From Saprospiraceae bacterium (GTDB lineage Bacteria > Bacteroidota > Bacteroidia > Chitinophagales > Saprospiraceae): a stretch of DNA of 9,978 nt. The translations under genes were made by a program, and so were the position numbers. The stretch is from positions 1 to 9,978 of the forward strand of contig JAJDFU010000209.1 of NCBI GenBank assembly GCA_020528935.1. The letters run 5' to 3'. Below the pieces are notes generated by a model. It saw only the letters and a program-made list of their open reading frames with translations, did no database searches and was not told the DNA's origin. Shown one piece after another: positions 4,548-9,978 of the stretch (position 1 is the stretch's first letter; each line of letters starts with the position of its first letter).

Positions 4548-6296
4548 ATGCTGATGGCGAACCCAAAGCGATCCCGACGATATCAGACCCTGCTGCAGGC
4601 CCTCCTCTTCGCGGGCATCCTCCTGCTGCTCAATGTGCTGGCCAACGCTCGCCTGGGCGATACGGCCCTCTACGGGTTTCTGGACCTCACCGAGGAGAAG
4701 CGCTACACCCTCACGGAGCCCACGCGGGAGCTGCTGCGCGAGCTGGAAGACCCCCTCTACATCCGGGTGTTGCTGGCGGGCAAATTCCCCGCCGGCTTCA
4801 GGCGCCTGCAGGCCGCCACGCAGGAATTGCTCGACGATTTCCGCAGCGAGAACGGCCTGATCGAGTACGTATTCGAAAACCCCAGCGAAGGCAGCGTGGA
4901 GGAGATCAACGCCCTGCGCGAGGAGCTGGCCAAAGACGGCATCGTACCCACGCCCGTTCAGGTACGCGATGCCTCCGGGGTGAGCGAAAAGCTGATCTAC
5001 CCCTATCTGCTGGTCAACTACAAGGGCCGGTTGACGCCGGTCATGATCCTGGAGAACGAAGTGCCGGGCATGGATCCCGAGCTGGTGATCAACAACTCCA
5101 TTGCCCTGCTGGAGTACAAGCTGGCCAATGCCATTCAGAAGCTGCAGTACCGGGAAAAGCCCAACATCCTCTTCACTCAGGGCCACGGCGAGCTGGACGC
5201 CCTGGAGCGGCGCGACTGGGAGAGCAGCCTGCGGCAGTACTACGACACCGGACCCATCGTGCTGGACAGCATCGTATCGCTGCCCGATGAAGTGGCCGCC
5301 CTGGTGGTCGCCAAGCCCACGCGGCCGTTCTCGGAAAAGGACAAGTTCAAGATCGACCAGTACGTGATGAACGGGGGCAAGGTGCTGTGGCTGCTGGACA
5401 AGCTGGCCGTCAACCTCGACAGCTTGCGGCAGCGGGCCGAGTTTTTCCCGCCCGAATACGACCTCAACCTGGACGACCTCCTTTTTCGCTACGGTTTTCG
5501 CCTGCAGCCCAACCTGGTGCTGGACATCAACTGCTCGGAGATCCCCCTGGTGACCGGGCGGGTGGGCAATGCGCCGCAGTTCACCAATTTCGAATATCCC
5601 TACCACCTGGTCGTGATTCCCGATTCCGGGCATCCCGCCGTGAAGAACCTGGGGCCCATCAACCTGTTCTACGCCAACGCCATAGATACTACCGTGCAGG
5701 CCAAGTACCCCCTGCACAAGGAGGTGCTGCTGCATTCCAGCAGGAACAGCCGGGTGCAGTACCTGCCCGTGGGGCTCAACTTCGAGTTCCTGCGCTACGG
5801 CCTGGACCCCGCCAAGTTTGACAAGCCGCCCCAGCCGGTGGCCCTGGGCCTGGAGGGGCAGTTTGCCTCCCTGTACGAAAACCGGGTGACCGAAAGCATG
5901 CTGGCCGGCCTGGCCCAGCTGGACCTGGAGTTCCGCACGCAGAGCCCGCCCTCGCGCATGCTCGTCGTCTCGGACGGCGATATCGCCAAGAACCCCGTAA
6001 ACCGCCGCGAGAACAAGCACGGCCCCCTGGGCTTCAACCGCTTCGAGCAGTACACTTTTGCCAATAAGGCCTTCCTGCTCAACGCCGTGGAGTACCTGCT
6101 GGACGAAAACCTCATCATCGAGGCGCGGGCCAAGGAGGTGAAGCTGCGCCTGCTCGACAAGGAGCGAACCCGCTCGGAGGCCCGCCTCTGGCAGTTCGTC
6201 AACCTGGGGCTGCCCCTGCTGTTGCTGGCCGCCTTCGGGCTGGGGTACCAGTTCGTTCGCCGGCGCCGCTACGGCCGTTCTTCAGCGGCCGCCTGA
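4548..6296 (+). CDS. gldG: Gliding-associated ABC transporter auxiliary component GldG
   Basis: A 582-residue protein with one transmembrane segment at each end (15-32 and about 551-570) and a large periplasmic region between, the GldG architecture. The family signature after the first segment is visible: LDLTEEKRYTLTEPTRELL, then DPLYIRVLLAGKFPAGFRRL and a helix with ELLDDF, followed by the domain carrying ILFTQGHGELDALE (the 'GHGE' motif) and KVLWLLDKLAVNLDSL. The C-terminus is basic (RRRRYGR) and cytosolic. GldG is thought to act with GldF as a binding or coupling part of the transporter; its substrate is unknown. The ATG at 4548 was kept, although the ATG at 4554 gives nearly the same product. 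It lies ten bases after gldF and 62 bp before the DUF4340 gene. The length and motifs look complete, with no frameshift. Confidence 0.93.
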   Translation: MLMANPKRSRRYQTLLQALLFAGILLLLNVLANARLGDTALYGFLDLTEEKRYTLTEPTRELLRELEDPLYIRVLLAGKFPAGFRRLQAATQELLDDFRSENGLIEYVFENPSEGSVEEINALREELAKDGIVPTPVQVRDASGVSEKLIYPYLLVNYKGRLTPVMILENEVPGMDPELVINNSIALLEYKLANAIQKLQYREKPNILFTQGHGELDALERRDWESSLRQYYDTGPIVLDSIVSLPDEVAALVVAKPTRPFSEKDKFKIDQYVMNGGKVLWLLDKLAVNLDSLRQRAEFFPPEYDLNLDDLLFRYGFRLQPNLVLDINCSEIPLVTGRVGNAPQFTNFEYPYHLVVIPDSGHPAVKNLGPINLFYANAIDTTVQAKYPLHKEVLLHSSRNSRVQYLPVGLNFEFLRYGLDPAKFDKPPQPVALGLEGQFASLYENRVTESMLAGLAQLDLEFRTQSPPSRMLVVSDGDIAKNPVNRRENKHGPLGFNRFEQYTFANKAFLLNAVEYLLDENLIIEARAKEVKLRLLDKERTRSEARLWQFVNLGLPLLLLAAFGLGYQFVRRRRYGRSSAAA

Positions 6297-6358
6297 CTTT
6301 AGGCTTATTTGCTGCAAACGCCCTATTATCGCATTCGCCAAAAAAAAGAGGAACTGCA
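6297..6358 (+). promoter_or_regulatory. gldG-DUF4340 spacer with Shine-Dalgarno-like site
   Basis: AGAGGA (6347-6352) sits six bases before the ATG, a plausible ribosome-binding site and the only convincing one in the window. It follows a run of eight A (6340-6347). No TAnnTTTG promoter with a partner TTG is present and no terminator hairpin with T-run separates the genes, so read-through from gldG is likely. A GGCCG/CGGCC hairpin at the gldG 3' end lacks a T-run. Confidence 0.5.
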
Positions 6359-7411
6359 ATGAATCGAACGCTTTTGCTCCTGCTCGTTTTCGTCCTCCTC
6401 TCGGGGGTAGCCTATCTGATCTTCCCCCCCGGAACCCAAAGCCCGGCCAAGGGCGGCGCAGCCCGGGACCGGCAGTTTGCCGTCGAAGAGGTGGATCGCA
6501 TCCACAAGATCTTTCTGGCCGACCGGCGCGGCAACAAGACCCTGCTGGAGCGCCAAAGCGACCACTGGACCGTGAACGGCGACCACAAGGCCCGGCCGGC
6601 GGCCGTCGAGGGCCTGCTGGATGCCGTGAGGCGCATCGAGCTGAAATTCATCCCCCCGCAGGCGGCCATCCAGAACATGATCGAAAGCCTGGCTGCCGAC
6701 GGCATCAAGGTCGAGCTCTACGACCGGCAGGACGAGCTCATCAAGAGCTACTACGTGGGCGGCGCCACGGCCGACGAGCGCGGCACCTACATGATCATGG
6801 AGGATTCGGACAACCCCTACGTGGTGCACATTCCCTCCTGGGAGGGCAACGTGCGTTTTCGCTACAACCTGGTGGGCGACGACTGGCGCGATCGCACCAT
6901 CTTCGGGGAAGATCCCCGGCAGATCGCTTCGGTGAGCGTGGAATACCCCAAGCAGCGGGGCGAGTCCTTCCGCCTGCAGCGGACGGGCGGCGGGTTTTCG
7001 GTAGAGCCCTTCTACGAACTCACGCCGGCCATCGAGCGGGCGATGCGCCCCGGCGCCGCCGAGGGCTATCTGGTGGGCTACGAGCGGGTCATCGCGACCG
7101 ACTTCCGCAATGCCCTGGAGCAGAAGGACTCCATCTACCGGCAGGTGCCCTTCAGCATCATCCGCCTGGAAAAGCAGGACGGCAGCCGCAAGGAGGTGCG
7201 GGTGTGGCCCATCTACAACGAGTATTACGCCCAGGATCCCAAGACCGGCAAGCGCAGCTTCAGGCGGGAAATGGAGCGCTATTTCGTGGATCTCAACGGC
7301 GAGGACCTCTTCCTCATACAAAAGCATCTCATCGATCAGCTCTTCTGGAGTTATTCCTCCTTCTTTCAACCGCAGCCGGAAGAACAGCCCACCAGGCCCC
7401 TGGAAGGATAG
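6359..7411 (+). CDS. DUF4340 domain protein, membrane-anchored
   Basis: A 350-residue protein with an N-terminal hydrophobic segment (residues 4-22, LLLLLVFVLLSGVAYLIF core) followed by a Pro/Gly-rich linker and a periplasmic region. The pattern VDRIHKIFLAD.., then HWTVNG, followed by a helix PAAVEGLLDAVRRIELKFIPP and a strand YYVGGATADERGTYMIMED with PYVVHIPSWEGNVRFRY, is what I know as DUF4340. That domain occurs repeatedly beside ABC-2 permease and GldG-type genes, so a role with this transporter is likely, though no biochemical function is established to my knowledge. The gene is 62 bp after gldG and ends 39 bp before the next gene, which has its own promoter. It is preceded by a Shine-Dalgarno-like AGAGGA. 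It looks full length; the C-terminus (FFQPQPEEQPTRPLEG) is a disordered tail. Confidence 0.82.
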   Translation: MNRTLLLLLVFVLLSGVAYLIFPPGTQSPAKGGAARDRQFAVEEVDRIHKIFLADRRGNKTLLERQSDHWTVNGDHKARPAAVEGLLDAVRRIELKFIPPQAAIQNMIESLAADGIKVELYDRQDELIKSYYVGGATADERGTYMIMEDSDNPYVVHIPSWEGNVRFRYNLVGDDWRDRTIFGEDPRQIASVSVEYPKQRGESFRLQRTGGGFSVEPFYELTPAIERAMRPGAAEGYLVGYERVIATDFRNALEQKDSIYRQVPFSIIRLEKQDGSRKEVRVWPIYNEYYAQDPKTGKRSFRREMERYFVDLNGEDLFLIQKHLIDQLFWSYSSFFQPQPEEQPTRPLEG

Positions 7412-7415
7412 GGGC

Positions 7416-7446
7416 TTGACCGGACCCGGCCGGCATCGTATTTTAG
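7416..7446 (+). promoter_or_regulatory. Promoter of the zinc hydrolase gene
   Basis: TTG at 7416-7418 and TATTTTAG at 7439-7446 are separated by 20 bp, the Bacteroidota -33/-7 arrangement. The -7 element has one mismatch to TAnnTTTG. It ends four bases before the ATG at 7451, so the message would have almost no leader. The spacer contains the 8-bp palindrome CCGGCCGG (7426-7433). Confidence 0.6.
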
Positions 7447-7450
7447 AGGC

Positions 7451-8707
7451 ATGCGCTACTCCATCGTACCTTTGGCATTGCTCCTGCTGTTGTGCTGCAG
7501 CATGGTTCCGGCAGATACGCCGCCCTGGGGCTTTTACGGCCACCGCCGCATCAACCGCCTGGCGGTGTTCACCCTGCCGGCACCCCTGTCCGGCTTTTTC
7601 AAGAAACACATCGAATTCATCACCGAGCACGCTGTGGATCCCGACAAGCGCCGCTACGCCACCCGGCACGAGGCCGTGCGCCACTACATCGACATCGACC
7701 ACTGGGGCGAGTATCCCTTTCCGGAGGTGCCCCGCAACTGGGTGGATGCCCTGGCCAGATACACCGATTTTTACGGCATCACCGCCGCGGGCGACAGCCT
7801 GCACCTGCTGGGCGACGGCCTCATCGAGTGGCGCGGCCGCGACACCCTGGCCTACCGGGATACGGTGCCGGCGCAGGACCGGCTTCTGGACCTGCGCCAA
7901 ACCTCCCGCCGGCAGCTTCGCGGGCTCATCGCCGGGCGCATTCTGCCGCAGTACTACGAGGACGAGTGGGAGCTCCATCCCGACACCCTGGCCCTGGTAC
8001 TGGGTCTGCAGCTGCCCGATGGCCTGGCGCGCATCGCCGCCGTGGACCGCTTTTCGCCTTACGGCATTGTGCCCTACCACCTGGTGGTACAACAAAACCG
8101 GCTGACGGAGGCCTTCCGCCAGAAGAGCGTGGGGCGCATCCTCCGCCTGGCCGCCGAGATGGGGCACTACCTGGGCGACGCCCACGTCCCCCTGCACACT
8201 ACCGCCAACTACAACGGCCAGCTCACCAACCAGATCGGCATCCACGCCTTCTGGGAAAGCCGCATTCCGGAGCTCTTTGCCGACGAGGAATACGACTACT
8301 TCGTGGGCGCGGCCACCTACATCGCCGATCCGAAGGCCTACTTCTGGGAGGTTGTACTCGCCAGCCACCGCATGGTAGATTCCGTACTGACCATCGAAAA
8401 GGAACTGAGCCGCACCTATCCGCGCGACCAGCAGTACTGCTTCGCGGAGCGCCTGGGGCGAACCATACGCACGCAATGCCCGGAATACGCCCGCGCCTAT
8501 CAGGAGGCGCTCAACGGCCAGGTGGAGCGCCGCATGCGCGCGACCATCCGCGCCGTGGGCAGCAGCTGGTACACGGCCTGGGTGGATGCGGGGCAGCCCG
8601 ACCTGACCAGGGAGGGGGAAAGCCTGGACGAACAGGAGCGACGCGAGCTGGAAGAGCTGGAGGCCGCCTTTCGCAAGGGCGAGGCCAAGGGACGGCTGCA
8701 CGAATAG
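7451..8707 (+). CDS. Secreted zinc-dependent phospholipase C / S1-P1 nuclease superfamily hydrolase
   Basis: A 418-residue protein with a signal peptide (basic start MRYS, hydrophobic core to about residue 20, probable cleavage near 21). The metal-ligand framework of this trinuclear-zinc superfamily can be followed: W26 and H31 (WGFYGH, the W+5 His spacing of P1 nuclease), D63 or D65 with H78 (HYIDIDHW, resembling the SHFYDPD segment of Bacillus phospholipase C), H239-x3-D243, H249, and H265-x3-E269. The steps 239/243/249 match P1 nuclease H116/D120/H126, while the final Glu is the phospholipase C choice (D in P1). It should therefore be a phosphodiesterase acting on phospholipids or nucleic acids outside the cytoplasm; which substrate cannot be told. 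In the family the N-terminal Trp is itself a ligand after cleavage, yet a cut after A21 would leave four residues before W26. The C-terminus is a charged helix (DEQERRELEELEAAF). It has its own promoter. Confidence 0.85.
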   Translation: MRYSIVPLALLLLLCCSMVPADTPPWGFYGHRRINRLAVFTLPAPLSGFFKKHIEFITEHAVDPDKRRYATRHEAVRHYIDIDHWGEYPFPEVPRNWVDALARYTDFYGITAAGDSLHLLGDGLIEWRGRDTLAYRDTVPAQDRLLDLRQTSRRQLRGLIAGRILPQYYEDEWELHPDTLALVLGLQLPDGLARIAAVDRFSPYGIVPYHLVVQQNRLTEAFRQKSVGRILRLAAEMGHYLGDAHVPLHTTANYNGQLTNQIGIHAFWESRIPELFADEEYDYFVGAATYIADPKAYFWEVVLASHRMVDSVLTIEKELSRTYPRDQQYCFAERLGRTIRTQCPEYARAYQEALNGQVERRMRATIRAVGSSWYTAWVDAGQPDLTREGESLDEQERRELEELEAAFRKGEAKGRLHE

Positions 8708-8709
8708 GC

Positions 8710-8739
8710 TTGGCCATATCGCGATCTGGCTTATTTTTG
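8710..8739 (+). promoter_or_regulatory. Promoter of the DUF368-aroE unit
   Basis: TTG (8710-8712) and TATTTTTG (8732-8739) lie 19 bp apart; the second is an exact TAnnTTTG match. This is the best promoter in the window. The -7 element ends five bases before the ATG at 8745, predicting a nearly leaderless transcript. It lies in the 37-bp gap after the zinc hydrolase gene. Confidence 0.75.
8713..8730. promoter_or_regulatory. 18-bp near-perfect palindrome, candidate operator
   Basis: GCCATATCGCGATCTGGC has eight of nine symmetric pairs matched (only T8717/C8726 fails) around the perfect core ATCGCGAT. It fills the whole spacer between the -33 TTG and the -7 element, so a dimeric repressor bound here would block RNA polymerase. 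With no unpaired loop it is better read as a protein site than as an RNA hairpin. Confidence 0.5.
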
Positions 8740-8744
8740 CGGCC

Positions 8745-9683
8745 ATGAAAAATACAATCAGCCTGCTGCTGAAGGGCATGGCGATGGGTATGGCCGAGGT
8801 CGTGCCCGGCGTATCCGGCGGTACCATTGCGTTCATTACCGGCATTTACGAGACCCTCATCCGCACCATCAAATCGGTGCTCAGCCCCGAACCCTGGCGA
8901 AAGCTGCTTCGGGAGGGAATACCCGCTGCCTGGGATGCGGCCAACGGCGGATTTCTCTTTGCCCTGCTGGCCGGCATGGTGCTGGGTATTGTGGCCGGCG
9001 TGTTCGGCATCAGCTACCTGCTGGAGCATTTTCCGCCCATCGTCTGGGCCTTCTTTTTCGGCCTCATCATCGCCTCGGCCATTTACATCAGCCGGCAGGT
9101 GAGCCGCTGGACACCTCAGGTGCTGGCGGCTCTGGTCTTCGGCATCCTGGTGTCCTATTTCATCACGCAGGCCAGTCCGGCCCAGGGGCCGGAGAGCTGG
9201 TGGTTTGTCTTCCTGTCGGGCATGGTGGCCATATCGGCCCTCATCCTGCCGGGCATATCCGGCAGTTTTATTCTCCTGCTGCTGGGGATGTATACCCTCG
9301 TCATCGGCACCGTGAAATCGGTATTGGAGACCTTTGCGATGGCGGACGTGCTCCTGCTGGCCGTTTTTGCGCTGGGCTGCCTGTTTGGGCTGGCCACCTT
9401 TTCGCGGGTCCTGTCCTGGCTGTTCGCCCGCCATCGCGAGCTCACCCTGGCCGGCCTCACCGGCTTCATGATCGGATCCCTGCCCAAGATCTGGCCCTGG
9501 CGCAACGTGGTGCAATACCGCACCAACAGCAGCGGCGAGCAGGTGCCCTTTCTGGAGGACAACGTGCTGCCGGCCGTGTATGCCGGCGAGCCCTACCTGC
9601 TGTGGGCCGTGCTGGCCGGCCTGGCCGGATTCGGCCTCGTCTTCGCCCTGGAAGCCCTGGACCGCGCCTATCGAACGACCTGA
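8745..9683 (+). CDS. DUF368 family membrane protein, probable polyprenyl-phosphate transporter
   Basis: A 312-residue polytopic inner-membrane protein. The family hallmark is at 15-36: GMAEVVPGVSGGT (15-27) leading into IAFITGIYE. A second, related segment LPGISGSFILLLLGMY lies at about 168-183, so the protein shows an internal duplication, as expected for a two-fold pseudosymmetric transporter. Hydrophobic segments fall near 8-35, 68-92, 96-116, 125-141, 152-190, 200-225 and 283-305. DUF368 proteins (PopT in some bacteria) are known to return undecaprenyl phosphate across the membrane for reuse in peptidoglycan and other envelope polymer synthesis. I infer the same role here. The gene has a strong promoter with a palindrome in it, and aroE begins three bases after its stop, so the two are co-transcribed. 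Length is typical and no motif is lost. Confidence 0.93.
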   Translation: MKNTISLLLKGMAMGMAEVVPGVSGGTIAFITGIYETLIRTIKSVLSPEPWRKLLREGIPAAWDAANGGFLFALLAGMVLGIVAGVFGISYLLEHFPPIVWAFFFGLIIASAIYISRQVSRWTPQVLAALVFGILVSYFITQASPAQGPESWWFVFLSGMVAISALILPGISGSFILLLLGMYTLVIGTVKSVLETFAMADVLLLAVFALGCLFGLATFSRVLSWLFARHRELTLAGLTGFMIGSLPKIWPWRNVVQYRTNSSGEQVPFLEDNVLPAVYAGEPYLLWAVLAGLAGFGLVFALEALDRAYRTT

Positions 9684-9686
9684 CCC

Positions 9687-9978
9687 ATGCCCGATTACGG
9701 ACTCATCGGCTACCCCCTGTCGCATTCCTTTTCCAGGGCCTATTTCACGGAGAAATTCGAACGGCTGGGCCTGGGCGATCACCGCTACCACCTCTTCCCG
9801 CTGCCGCGGATCCAAGAGCTGCCGGAGCTGATCCGGGCCCACCCCCGGCCGCGGGGGCCCAACGTGACCCTTCCCCACAGGCAACCCCTACTGCGCTTCC
9901 TGGAAGCGCACAGCCCGGGCGCCGGGCGGAGGGGCCCCCTCAAGACCACGCGCCGGGGGGAGGGGACCCCTACGCGGA
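9687..9978 (+). CDS. aroE: Shikimate dehydrogenase AroE, 5' part, error-prone at the window edge
   Basis: The first 97 residues of AroE, which reduces 3-dehydroshikimate to shikimate with NADPH in aromatic amino-acid synthesis. The start is a textbook match: GLIGYPLSHSFS (5-16) with the shikimate-binding S12 and S14, then FTEKFE and a strand-helix run to AHPRPRG. From residue 58 the conserved line decays: GPNVTLPHRQ stands where GLNVT-P-K is expected, so the catalytic Lys reads Arg65 (AGG at 9879-9881), and RGPLKT (about 83-88) stands where IGAVNT is expected. The frame stays open to the edge. Because the changes are substitutions toward G or C, crowd the contig end and hit invariant positions together, sequence error is likelier than gene decay. 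The gene follows DUF368 by three bases and is cut by the window end. Confidence 0.88.
   Translation, partial: MPDYGLIGYPLSHSFSRAYFTEKFERLGLGDHRYHLFPLPRIQELPELIRAHPRPRGPNVTLPHRQPLLRFLEAHSPGAGRRGPLKTTRRGEGTPTR

Noticed and set aside
4503..6020. Open frame of 505 codons antisense to gldG
   Set aside because: Same compositional shadow effect; gldG on the plus strand has conserved motifs through this whole interval.
6272..6292. GGCCG/CGGCC hairpin at the end of gldG as a terminator
   Set aside because: No T-run follows, and the arms lie within the coding sequence of a GC-rich 3' end.
6326..8845. Open frame of 839 codons on the minus strand spanning three genes
   Set aside because: It is antisense to the DUF4340, zinc hydrolase and DUF368 genes, all of which have clear family motifs. 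Its product is rich in Gly, His, Val, Gln and Ala without any domain, as expected from the complement of GC-rich coding sequence.

Overview
The window reads as a nearly complete small contig from a GC-rich member of the Bacteroidota. The evidence is a gldA / gldF / gldG set typical of that phylum, promoter elements of the Bacteroidota type (TAnnTTTG, twice with a TTG about 20 bp upstream), and a DUF368-aroE gene pair. The high GC content and the gene set would suit a Saprospiria-like lineage, but that placement is a guess. Both extremities look damaged: the first ~110 bases are strongly G/T-skewed, and the last ~130 bases of aroE lose conserved residues through substitutions without losing frame.

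Layout. Left part (1-2223): a small membrane-anchored orphan protein (176-541, +); miaE, a diiron tRNA hydroxylase (560-1153, -); a 161-bp array of 23 heptanucleotide units directly upstream of miaE (1189-1349); a strong intrinsic terminator (1404-1443, -) serving a small secreted orphan protein (1469-1846, -); and a tRNA-Arg(CCG) gene (2022-2096, +) with its own -7 element and terminator. Middle part (2224-7411): a five-gene, same-strand cluster of gldA, an exported protein of unknown function overlapping gldA, gldF, gldG and a DUF4340 protein. It looks like one ABC-2 type export/gliding-associated machine with two envelope accessory proteins. Right part (7451-9978): a secreted protein of the zinc-dependent phospholipase C / S1-P1 nuclease superfamily with its own promoter, then a DUF368 polyprenyl-phosphate transporter-family protein and the 5' part of aroE.

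Regulation. Three genes (miaE, the zinc hydrolase, DUF368) have a -7-like element ending only 4-5 nt before the ATG, which predicts leaderless or nearly leaderless mRNAs. The DUF4340 gene instead has a Shine-Dalgarno-like AGAGGA. In the DUF368 promoter an 18-bp near-perfect palindrome exactly fills the space between the two promoter elements and is a good operator candidate.

No mobile element, CRISPR array or phage gene was seen. The least explained items are the heptamer array beside the miaE promoter, the unknown exported protein inside the gld cluster, and the putative operator before DUF368-aroE.
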